DNA from: Lucifuga dentata
Lineage: Eukaryota > Chordata > Actinopteri > Ophidiiformes > Bythitidae
DNA length: 64,000 nucleotides
Direction: 5' to 3'
NCBI GenBank assembly: GCA_014773175.1
Contig: VXCM01000408.1
Span: 386,615 to 450,614 of the forward strand
The translations under genes and the position numbers were made by a program. Positions 24,423 to 36,000 of the stretch are shown piece after piece; positions within the stretch are counted from its first letter, which is position 1; every line of letters begins with the position of its first letter. The notes beneath the pieces are model-generated. The model had not been told where the DNA came from. It worked only from the letters and a program-made list of their open reading frames with translations, and did not search any database.

Positions 24423-26361
24423 TGGATGGTAGGCCAGAGAGTAAACAGACCATAACTCCATTCACCTAATAATGACTGCTGCCTTCAGAACAGATGCGTC
24501 GTTACTTCAGAAGGACTTGGGTCATTCCACAATGAAGGATAAACTGTGGACCAACATGGCTGTTTTCAGTAGGTCATGGTCAGGTGATTCAAACAATTAA
24601 TGCACAGGTTGACATATATAATGTACTCAATAATATAATTAATAAACCAGAAAATTAATATAGTTTTGAACCTAGAAAAGTTGTATCCAGAAATTCAGCT
24701 CTTGAAGTCCGTCATTGAGTCTACCTTTTTATTATACACAACCTGCAAAGTGAAGTGTTGATTTAATGGGTTTTATGCTGTTCGTTCTTTCCTATTGGTT
24801 GCTGTGGCACCACATGCCCATTTTACGCCCTCTGCTGTAAACGTGATTTCTGCTCACGCTTTACTAACTGACACACTGGCTACAGTGTCTGCCGAGAAAT
24901 TAACATCCCTCTGCCTTTGCAGAGCAAATCTCTCAGAGGAGCCCCACAGAAATCGAACCATAGCGACCTTCTACTAGTGATCAAAGCCTACCTCAAACAC
25001 CCCCCATACACCCCCACCCCAACTCAACCCAAGAGACAAAACGAGAGAGCAAGGAAGGGAGAGGGAGAGATGGAGGAAATGGAGGAAATCCACACAAGCC
25101 ATCTCTCATCTCAGCAGTGCTACCTGCTTTACATATGAAACACACCTTTCTCCCTTTAATTCCCATGAAATCGTGCAGGAAGCGGTTATTGCAGAGGGGA
25201 CGAGAGAGAAGTGATGCGGAACAGCTAGAGGGGCCATTACAGAGAATCCCTCGTTACAGGCTGGTCACAGCTTTGGAGTATTACTCCTGTGAAAACATAC
25301 ACTCACCTTTAGCTAGATAAGTCAAAGAAAGATTGTCTAATCTCATTTCTCTCTTTGCGCCTGGTCTCTAGATAGATAAGGTTGGGTTAAACTTATCAAC
25401 ATATGCAGCGTTGGCATGCTGTAGAATTAATAGACATGCTGGTTTAGATATGCAGCCTGTAACAAGTCTAAAGGAATGTCTGTTGTACCTTTATATGACT
25501 GTCTTTGATTGGAATGGAGATGGATCCTCGTAACACAACTTGGTCTGTGATCAGTCAATCAATTCATCAACTCGTCTTGGGTAACTCATTCATAGTAACA
25601 TTTTCGTAACTGCTGAAGAGGAAGAAACGGATCTTGCATTAATGGGTTGGGTCCAAAATTTATGTATTTGTGTTAAAAAAATGTATGTATGGGTTAACAG
25701 GTGAGATGCAGTATTGATCATAAAAATACATCTGACTGAATAACATACAATGTGGAACCATTTTTGTGAAATATATAAAGTAATCTATATGTATATGGAA
25801 ATAAGTCACACCACAATGAACTTTCTCACTCACAGAATAAAGAAACAGAGTAACCACATAAAAAAAATCTATTAAGACTTTAATTTTCTTAATGTTTTTA
25901 AATATAGTTTGGACAGGTATTGATAGCATTTGCATGAATAAGTTAGATAATAAATAAAATTGAAATAAAATCTAACAAATTTTATTTCCTCTTTTACATG
26001 TTTTGACAAACAGGCATTTATAGCAGCAGAAATGGCCTTCAGAATCTCAGTTTCACCTGTTACATTCCAGTGTTTCCAGTTGATATCTATCCTAACAGTT
26101 TCAAATTTAAGCTAGGTCAGTTTTAAACGCAGTATAAAAATGACATATTTCAGCTAAGTTAAGTGAAAATTGTCAAACTGTCCCAGAGGTGTTCCAGGCA
26201 CTGAACCAAACTCTGTACCATTGTGGAGAAATTAAATGAGAAACAAGGAAAACACTGGTGTAGGCCCTGAAGCTTTGGAAGTCACAGGAGGTAGCATCTT
26301 ACTCTCCTGCCTATCAATTTTTATTTATTTATTTTTTTTTTATTTATTTTTATTTTTGTGN

Positions 26362-26401
<40 letters not shown>
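26362..26401. repeat. (TG)n microsatellite next to an N
   Basis: GT run immediately after a single N at 26361. Confidence 0.95.
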
Positions 26402-26404
<3 letters not shown>

Positions 26405-27869
26405 CAGGCAATGTTTATTGATCACTATGATTATCATAGCTATCTATCAACATTTAACTGCATTTTCATAGTTTCTGTATGGAAAGCTGTACCAGAAGGT
26501 CTCCCAAATAAAGTTACAGTATTGCATTGAAGGTTTGCCATACACCAGATTATTTCTTCCAATAATTGATCATGACCATCTTGCTTGGTAAGGCACTGAC
26601 TCATTATCAGAACAAGAAACTGGCAGGCATCCACACACCAATATTTGTGTACAAATAACATGACATGAACATAGTATGGCCTTAGATTTGCCAATTACTG
26701 TGTCCTTGACACAAAGCAGACTACACTTACTTCACTTTCACAGAGCGTAGGAAAGAATACAGTCACAATTTTTTTGTCGCCATAATGTGGTCTTACAGAA
26801 GAACATCCAGTTATCAGATATGTTCCATTCTCATGTGAATAAGCCAATCAGAGCTTTCCACAATGATTGATGGGACATGCAACCAATTAAGGGCAGAATA
26901 TAATTTTATATAGATGAGATCTTGGATCTAAATTACATTTATGTGGTACATCAGAGGATAATGGCAGCTAACCTCTGTGATAAATTTGGGTCATTATACT
27001 TGTGTTATTATGCTAAGTGGGGTTGAGAATGCACACTGCAGGCAGAAATATAGCAAACAGAATGGACATAGCTCACTGACAGTATCGTAAACAAACTAAT
27101 AATGTATCCCTTTGTGCATGATCAACAAATCACTTTGAATATGAAAAAACGATCATTGTCAGCACTATTGGAAAGATGTGCAGCTTTTACTGAAGCATGT
27201 TCACTTTGTTACTGACAAAGTCACCTCTAGTTATGTCACATGTTAAGAGAATCATCATCAATTTATACAAACATTTTCAATGAATAAAATAATTGCATGT
27301 TATATTTAAATGTACAGCAAATGTTGATTAAATGTTACCTTTGTTGAATCACGTGTGAATATGTGTGGCTTTGGCATTTGCTTAAATGTGCTAAATCTGG
27401 CTGGGTAGAGCAGGTTAAGCACTGAGCAGCAGGTCAGATGCTGTTGGGGTTAATCAGGGAACAAAATGACCACCTGTTAATTGTCTGATTGGTGCATTTT
27501 TATGGGGACTATTTTGGGGTGGTTGCCTGATTGCTCTCCTGGAGAATGGCGACTTGAACAAGGTAATGTGGTTGTTCTGATGATTACACTGGATAACTAT
27601 ACTGGAGTTACTGCCTGCTGGCAATGAGGCTATGACAAAATGTCTGGATGCAGACACAGAAATTCACAACTTCTTTCTATGTCTTTTACTTAGATTTTTT
27701 CTCTTACAAGTCAATCACACACTAACAGACAGACGTAACTGTAAGCAAACAAATATGAACAAGTGCATTTGGCATTATTACAGATAAACATACATGGAAG
27801 CATTTCAGTGTAGACTCGTACAAAAGTAGCCTTGTGTGTATTTTCACAGTCACACATAGACATATTTAA

Positions 27870-27906
<37 letters not shown>

Positions 27907-28524
27907 CTTGTTTGTAGTTTCTGCCAGGTGTCTCCCTGTGCATGCTGACTGTGTGTCTGGCACCAGTGTTAAGGTCTGGAGCCACACACAAGCTGTGTGC
28001 TCTGTCTGGCTTTTACACACTTTAAATGGGCTTTATGAATGGCTAGGACTCAGTGACAAAGTTAATATTGTACTAGGGGCCACATTCAGCCCAATCTGAT
28101 AAACGGGTTTTAGATAAAAGTCAGAAACAACATTCTCGCAGTGCAGCCAGGAAGTATGTTTAAATTAACATGCCACCAAGCTTCTTTGGTTTTGCACTGC
28201 AAACATTGTGCTGTCTGTGTTGGTCCACAGATGTGTTGCATGTTTGCCATTTCTGGCTCAGCTCAAGTGCTTTTAAAGAGCAGTCTGCAGTGTCTGTCTA
28301 TGGATATGTGCATGTGTGTGTGCATGTGCATGTAGTTGCTCCACCAAGGCTGTGTTTGACCGGATCGCTGCAATGAATTCAGCTCTCGACATTGCGTGGA
28401 GCCATATTTGCAGCGACTTGGACAGACAAGGTCTCTATTCACATTCTTGTGAATTTATGACCAACAACACTCATATGTACCTACACATAAATAGAGTCAC
28501 AAACACATATGTGCTAATAAGTCC

Positions 28525-28955
28525 TCACCACTGCTCTATCATTAAATCCAACACTCGGTTGACATTCAGATCTGAATCCAGACTGAAATCTGTCTCAACG
28601 AATGGTGCTGTTGGTGGAGTAAGTGGGCGGAGGCCAGACGTCAATGTTTCGAGCCAGTCAGCAGCATCGAACGGTGTCGGAGCTCTCCGTTTCCGTGACT
28701 TTGCAGTGGATGAAAGAGGGGAAGTGCAGATGGGGGGTGGAGGAGGTGCCCGGGCCACCTGGCTGGGGGTTATTACAGCAGGAGATGGTGGGAGCTCCAG
28801 CAGGAGAGAGGAGCACAGAGGCGAGGGTAGAAAGTTGTCATCCTTGCTGTGGTGCTGGGAGGCCTGGGATTGATCAACTTGAGGAGGAGGAGGAGGAGGA
28901 GAAGGATCGGAGACTAAGCACGTAGGAGATTTATGATCAGAAACACTCACTGAGT
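28525..28955 (-). CDS. mamstr: mamstr last coding exon: C-terminal transactivation region
   Basis: Proline- and serine-rich, then a basic KSRKRRAP, then FDAADWLETLTSGLRPLTPP and an acidic end finishing VNRVLDLMIEQW-stop. ADWLE aligns with MEWLDL/MDWLEL in the activation domain of myocardin and MRTF-A. Confidence 0.88.
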
Positions 28956-31900
28956 CTGGAAGAGAGCAAAAAGAAGAAGAAAAGTCAGTGAAAGAACAAA
29001 AGATAGTCCTGCAAGTTCTAGTCTTTTATTCATTATGGAATACTCACCGACACAAGAAATAGGCTCATCCAGAATGTCATCTATGGACTGCCTAGGGTCC
29101 ATCTATGCCCAAGAGAAAGAAAAACCACGTCATTCTTACTGAATAAAGTGAACTTTTGGACAAAGGATGGTGACCTCTTCTGTTCATCTACAGAATCTAA
29201 CCTGTGCTTTCTGAATAGCCTCCTGTAGTTCTTCCTCCAAGCTGCGAACACCAGGAGATGCCTGAACAGGGCTTGCTGTAATCTGCACAGGCAGCTCAAA
29301 GTCCTGGCCAATTACTTCACATGGTTGGCAACAAAACACCTGGTTGGAAAGCAGGTGGAGCATAGGTCAGTCAGTGATCTAAGAGCTTACATTTTATGCA
29401 CTGCAGAAAATGCCTAAAACTTTGCATGTGCCTGTCCCAGTTATCTTTGCATCAATTTGTATACCTGTGTAAACAGCACTTCTGTCTGTGCGTTTGCTTC
29501 TGGCTTGCCTCTGGAGCATCCTGGATCCTGTTGCAGGAATGGATGGAGGGATCCTCCACAAGACTGGCAGATGAGAAGAATGATGAAAATTATTAATGAT
29601 TATTTTTCTGGAAAACAATCAGTACTTCAGCACATCTCAGACCAGTGATCCAATCCTCTCTGTACTCTGTCCTCACCTCATTGCTAGTGATAGCGGTGCG
29701 TTCCCTGGGCCTGCTCCTTATCCTCTCCCTCATCTCCAGCTCCACACTCAGTTCCTGTTGCTGCTGCTGCTCCTTATCAGTTTTCCAGGGAGACCCACAC
29801 TGCAAGGGTAAGGAGGAGGAGGAGGAGGACAGTGGTAGGCTGGGGCTTGGAGCTCCTGAGGCAGTACTGGCGGGAGTCAGGTAGACAGCATTGGCAAGAC
29901 CAGACTGTTCACCTGCAGCAGCATTTGAAAAACCATCTGGGACAACATTCAAAATTCCACTTGGAATTCCATTTGGGGCATCACTGAGAATCCCATTAGG
30001 AATTCCCCTGTCCTGGATATACACCTGTTGGTTTGGGTTGCTGCTGGGTGAATCTGGCCCAGAGCTGGAGCTTGAGCTGGGGCTCTGGCTAGAGGGCAAG
30101 AAGGGGCAGGTGGTGAGGGTCTCCAGACTGGTACCCAGCTGGCAGAGAGGGGTGGGGGTGAGGCAGGTGTGGGGAAGTTGAAAGGGGCGGAGACGCTGTA
30201 ACAGTGCGGGCTTGGTGCCGGACACAGGGAGGCCTCGCTTACGCAGCTGCTGGCGCAACTCTGACACCTGAGGAAGGGAAAGGGGTAAAGGTGGAGGCAC
30301 ACATGAGTTTGTTGCATCATAAAATGTAAATGTAGAAACAATTATCAGTTTGAAGACATTTTGCTGCCTTTCGTAGCCATTCCTATCTAATAGGAATCTT
30401 TTCTTACTGTTAGATCATCTAGATTAGCAGGGAGAAGCTCAGGCTTGGAGGTGGGGTTTGTTTCCATAGGGGTGTGATTTGTTGTAGCAGGGACAGGTTG
30501 AGGGTTCAGGGGCATGGCTCCTGAGGACTTCACAAGATCAGTGTGATCTCCACTGGAAAAAAGAGGGAAGCATTAACTGACCCCTCACCACTTGATGACT
30601 ACTGTTGGTTAAGCAGAGATTTGCATATTTGTTTCAGTGTGAATTACGTGGCGAACTGTGAGCATACCTAGGTACAACAGTGAGCTGCTGCTGTTGTTGT
30701 GGTTGTAGTTGTTGGTGTTGTTGCCGCTGTTGGTTCTGGAGGATTTGCAGCTGGAGGAAGACCTGCTGCTGCTTCAGGAGATGCGAATAGGCTGGCTCTA
30801 TAGATGGGGTGGGGGCAGGGTTTTTCTGTTTGGCTCCTCCCCCTGGAAACAGAAATGTAAATGCATTAGGCTAATATATTAGTGATATGGGCAAACCTGT
30901 GGGTTTTTCTCGTATTTTTGCCTACTGTAGTCACATTTGCCTGAGTCAAATTTGAATGTTTTCTTTTGATGATAAGTAGAATAGAAAAATGATAGTGTCG
31001 TGAATCATTTAACTATCGTAAAGGGTATTGTTATCACTGTCAGTTAAAAACCATTTCAACCTCATTTCTAAAATCACATTTGGATTAGCATGGCAGATGG
31101 CTATAAAATACTGCAGTACCCATGAGCCTCAGCTGCCATTGCAATGAAAAAGACTTCAGCCACAGCTGCAAATTAGAGTTGTAGTAAGTGCAGAAGGCAA
31201 ATGAATCGGCCACTAAATAACTCATCCCACTTCAGTTGTACATTAATTAACTTTATAATAAATGTAATTTAAAGCATTCAACTGGTACCTCCAGTCCCAG
31301 ACCCTCCTCTCTGATCTGGAGGAATGTACTGGTGATATTTGAGTTTCCTCATCTTCGGTTTGGTGTCCCGCGGTTTCCGGGGACGGGGCAGATGGTTTAA
31401 ACTGAGGGAGGGAGGCAGGGAGGAGGAACAGGAGGGGCTGGGTGGCCGAGCTGTCTGCAAAGACACAAAAAAAAATAAATAAATAAAATAAAAAATAAAA
31501 AAATAAAACTGAGGTCTTCAGTGCACACCCTGCTGTGAACACTAAGTAATTTTAAGAATGGCATATAAAATGTCAAACACAAAAATGTCAAGTCATCGGT
31601 CCGTGTCAAGGTTAAATTCTTACATGAAATTTGCACATGCCTCACAAATCTCCAGATGACAGCATGTGCCAGGTCTAACATACAACCATGCTGTGTGTGT
31701 GTGAATGTATTAACCCACAGGGCAAACACTGAGCTCCTCCACAAGTGCAAATTGACAGTAATGAATGCATAGATGCTTATGCAGCATTGTGTCTGACAAA
31801 AAAGAAATGTGGCCATCTTGTTAGGTTAAAGACCCTTATAGTGCAGTTTCATCTGTTATGGGCCTCCTTGTCAACACAAAACCACATACTCACATACAAC

Positions 31901-32982
31901 AATCTCAATATTGTTTTTCTGGATGCAAATCTTATAATTCAATATATAAAGTATATTTTTTTTTACTTTATAATTGGAGTTTGAAAAGTCCTAAAAACAT
32001 TCAAAGCAGAAAGATACATAAATTTAAAAAAGCCAAAAAATAAAAAATAAAAAAAAGAAGAAGAAAGCAAAATGAAAGGAAATGTTTTTTATTCATTAGC
32101 ACTAAGAATGCATGGTACATCTGAACTGTTTTCACTAATGTTACCTTTGGCAGCAGGGGCAGGTTCTGAGAGGTCAGATACATCCCATTTGGTCTCCCAG
32201 TTGTTGCCATGGAGTTTGATTCACCCAGTGTTACACTCATAGGTTGTCTGATGCTCTCGGTTGCCGGGAGCAACGCCAAACCAGACTGAAGGTGAAATAT
32301 CATATCATCAGTGTTGACATATTAAGGTATTTCTAAGCTTATCACTCTGTTCATTTTTTCTAAAGTGTGGTCATCAAAGGTTATTGTTGGCAGACTTTAT
32401 GTTCAACAAAGTGAAAGACATGAATTTTGAATTTCTTTGAAACATATTTTGAATGTCATTTCTTTACCTGAGCGTGATCGGGGCTGTGTTTAAGAGGCAG
32501 GCCCACAGTTGAGAAGTCACTTAGTAATTGGTCACCTGAGAGCCCTGGCAGTGCGGGAAAGGTTGGTGATTGGTGCATTCCTCGTTGCTCAGTAGATGAG
32601 GAGGAGGAGCAGGAGGAGATGTCATCTTCGAAGACATCAGCAGACAGAGGGAAAGAGGCAGGACCTGAGGAAATTAAAAGTGAAAGGAGGTAAGGTCAAG
32701 AAGAGGGGTGGGAAATATAAAATGTGTGTGTTGTGTCTGTGTGTGCTGGTGCGTGCGGATGCGTGTTGACTCACGGTTCTCTAGGGGCGGTGTATGTTTG
32801 TGCTGTTGCTCTGTGGATCCAGGCGGGTGTTGGTCCTGGGCCTGTTGAGCCTTCTTCTGCCTCTGGGCCCCACACATACTCCTGTCTATGGATGAGGAAA
32901 GCAGGACAAGGACAAAAATGGTACCGTTAAGTACAGAGAAGGGGACAGATGGGAAATCAACAGAGGGAGAGGAGGGAAGATT

Positions 32983-33029
<47 letters not shown>

Positions 33030-36000
33030 CAGGCAGGCAAGCAAGCAACTGGATTTCAGAACATATGGGATGTGAACATGCACGTCAGCCTTGCCATAGG
33101 CAATCAGTCCTAGTTCAAACCAGAAGAAGCATCAAAAATAGGCAACATTCCTACCCAGAGGGAGCTGTATTCCCTTGGATATGAGCATGCATGCACACGC
33201 ACATGCACATGCTCACACACAGACTCACACATTCACAATCATTTTTAACAGGACAGAAATGGACTGTTTAGGAAATCAGAGAAAGCTGACACAAACCACA
33301 GAGAAGAAAAGTAGATATTATAATCACAGTCTTAATTAAAGAGGAAGGTTAGAATGGTGTAGAGAAAAGGAGGATAGATAAAGAGAGAGATGAGACAAAG
33401 ATGTCAGTAATGGGAGGAAAATGATGATCCCAAGATGGGTGGGCTTATCATGTGCTGTCAATCACTGATGTGTTTGCAGGCTGCTTATAATGCAGAGTTA
33501 CAGTACACAACAAGGGCACATTTCTATTTAACTGACAACTGATGAAAACATCAAGCCCATTGCAAGATTCATGCACTTCATTTCCTGGTACAACTACTGT
33601 AAGGGGGTTGATTGATAAGTTCTGAGCCTGAGACATAAAGAAGTGAGAAAGGACTATAATAATTTTGTGGAAGCAATGTAATTCCTTAGGTTTTGTTGCA
33701 CATCACTTGAATTAATTTGAGCTAAGTGATTATAACTTACAAGTTCCAAAAGAGATCTATAAAGAGGACAAACTAGACAAAAGTGAAATCATTATTTACT
33801 TACTGGCTATTAAGCATGATTTTGGACTTGTTCGGCTCCCTCAGACTCTCAACTCTTCACAAACGTGAAAACAGCTTTAGAGTAAGATTTTGATGTCATG
33901 AAAGCTGTGGAAGATTTTTTTTTTTTTTTTTTTTTTTTGGACAGCCAAGGGAGGTAAAATCTCTCCAGTGCTGTTGGTAAAGGTGTGTTGAGTCGGAAGG
34001 ACATTTTGTTGAAAAATAAATAATAGTATCACCTCTGATTTAAATCATTCAATGCTAGGCTCAGAGCTATCACCCTTGTTCAGTGATGGAATGGGAAAGC
34101 AAACAAGACAGCACAGATACAATAAAATAGAGTGAAGAGAGACAAAAGAGACAGAAGGAGACAAAGAGGAAATGCTATGATTACACAGGATAGGTTGCTA
34201 TGGGTTTTTCTGTGAGCATACAGAGTAAAGCAGAAAGAGACAGTAACATTACTTTTGGCAGTTCATCACCTTGTGCAGTTTCAGTGTTCAGACCACTAGG
34301 GGGCAACTTCTGAGTGGCACCATCATCAGTAAGACGCTGCATCAGGAAACAGCAGGTCAAACCAACAGCAGGGCCCAGGCTTCAGTCACAATGCAGTTCA
34401 ATCAGGGGAAAGTCAAATACACCCAGGCTTTGATGTGAATGTACCCTAATGCTTATGTTTCTTCATTTGAATCAGTGCTTCCCTCGGAATTTTGGCACGG
34501 TCCTTAAAAATAGCACTTTTCATCACAGATCTTGTGACAAAAAGACTCTCCACTAAAAACAAAACAAATTCAATTCTGCATGGTAACTTATTCATTAACC
34601 CATTAACCCCAGTGGTGGGGAAATGGTGATCTAAACATCAGTCTTACAGCAATAGAAGCAATATTGATAAACTAAAATTCTCTCATCAATTTTCCCACAA
34701 GCAGTCACCAAAATATAGCATATGTGGAGTGACAAACTCTTTGACATAGAAGCTTGGCTTTTGCTGTATCAAAATCTGAATGTTATCTGTAGTGTGGAAA
34801 TGACATGGTTGGTACTCACCAGAGCTTCATTCTGGTCTTTCTCTTTTTGAGAGGGACAGATTGACTTCAACCCTAAAGAGACAGACAAAACAGAGTTATC
34901 AAAAGAAAAGCTTCTGCAACCCAGATTTTCATTTTGGTATTGGAAGAAGCCTTGCCTAGTAGAGAAAAGGATAGTGACCAACACCAATGAGCTGATGTAT
35001 CAACAAAGCATCTTCAGCCTTCAAAACTTACAGCACAACATCAGCTCAGACTCTCTTTTGAATCAATAGGCATCAGAATGAACAGTGCTTTTTGTGCAAC
35101 ATGCTTCAGCTGAAGTGGCTGGCACAGACTGCAGCAACCCTCAACTGATTCTTGCTTTCCTACACTCTAGATGACACTGTCTAGTATTTGCTGCACAGAG
35201 TACCAGAGCTGGATGAATTTCTGTGTATCTTGTGCATATGAATCTTAGCATAGCATATTTTATTTACACACACGATATACTTGCATCCTGCTTGACTGAT
35301 ATTTTTTTTTAAATGATGCCTATGCCTTATATTCAAATTTGCACAATATTTGCATATAATCTGCATTTTTAATTTAAATTGGTTTTTTTTTTACAGTGCA
35401 GTGGAGTACAATACACATAATGCATAATAAATATTTGCATATCTGTGTTGATCCTACTGTTTGTAATGTAAATATTGGATCCTCTACTTGGTATATTTTC
35501 ATATTATTCATTTGGATTTTTTTTTTCTTTGCCTGGTATTAATGTGGATTGCATAATGCAGAATTTCTTTTTGAGAAGAACTAAAATAAATTCCTGTATA
35601 ATCAGAAGTTTTGGAGCATATTATTGAACACAAATTTTAAACTCAAAAAATTAAATCAAATGAAGGTTAAAGCAGGTCAATACAAATCTGCACAGAGATT
35701 TACTAATCAATAGAAAATCGCCTTTCAGTGATAAGAGTTGAGTTGAAAAATCATTAATATGAAATCCAGCATGCAGTTGTACTATAGACGGATCACTCAC
35801 AATGATAATTATACACATAGACTAACCGGAGTCGCCATTGATTTCACTCTGCCTTCGGTTCTGAATCCTCAACTGCAGGACTGAAAGACAAGAATATGGA
35901 TTGAAATGACTTTGTAATAAATGACAAATTATTTCAAGTTGTACTGAACTGTGAACTGGTTTGAGTTCTATTTGGAACTGATACACAGTCAATCTAAAGG

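Larger units (their letters stand above)
21756..28400. other. Intergenic between MITE copy 3 and mamstr, no gene seen
   Basis: AT-rich, with GT/CA microsatellites (24361-24421, 26362-26401, 27867-27903). No transposon ends or exons were recognised. The mamstr 3' UTR must begin below 28525, but no AATAAA was found close by. Confidence 0.45.

Noticed and set aside
28316..28873. 185-codon plus-strand open frame
   Set aside because: Antisense to the last mamstr exon, whose minus-strand product has a family-matching C terminus.
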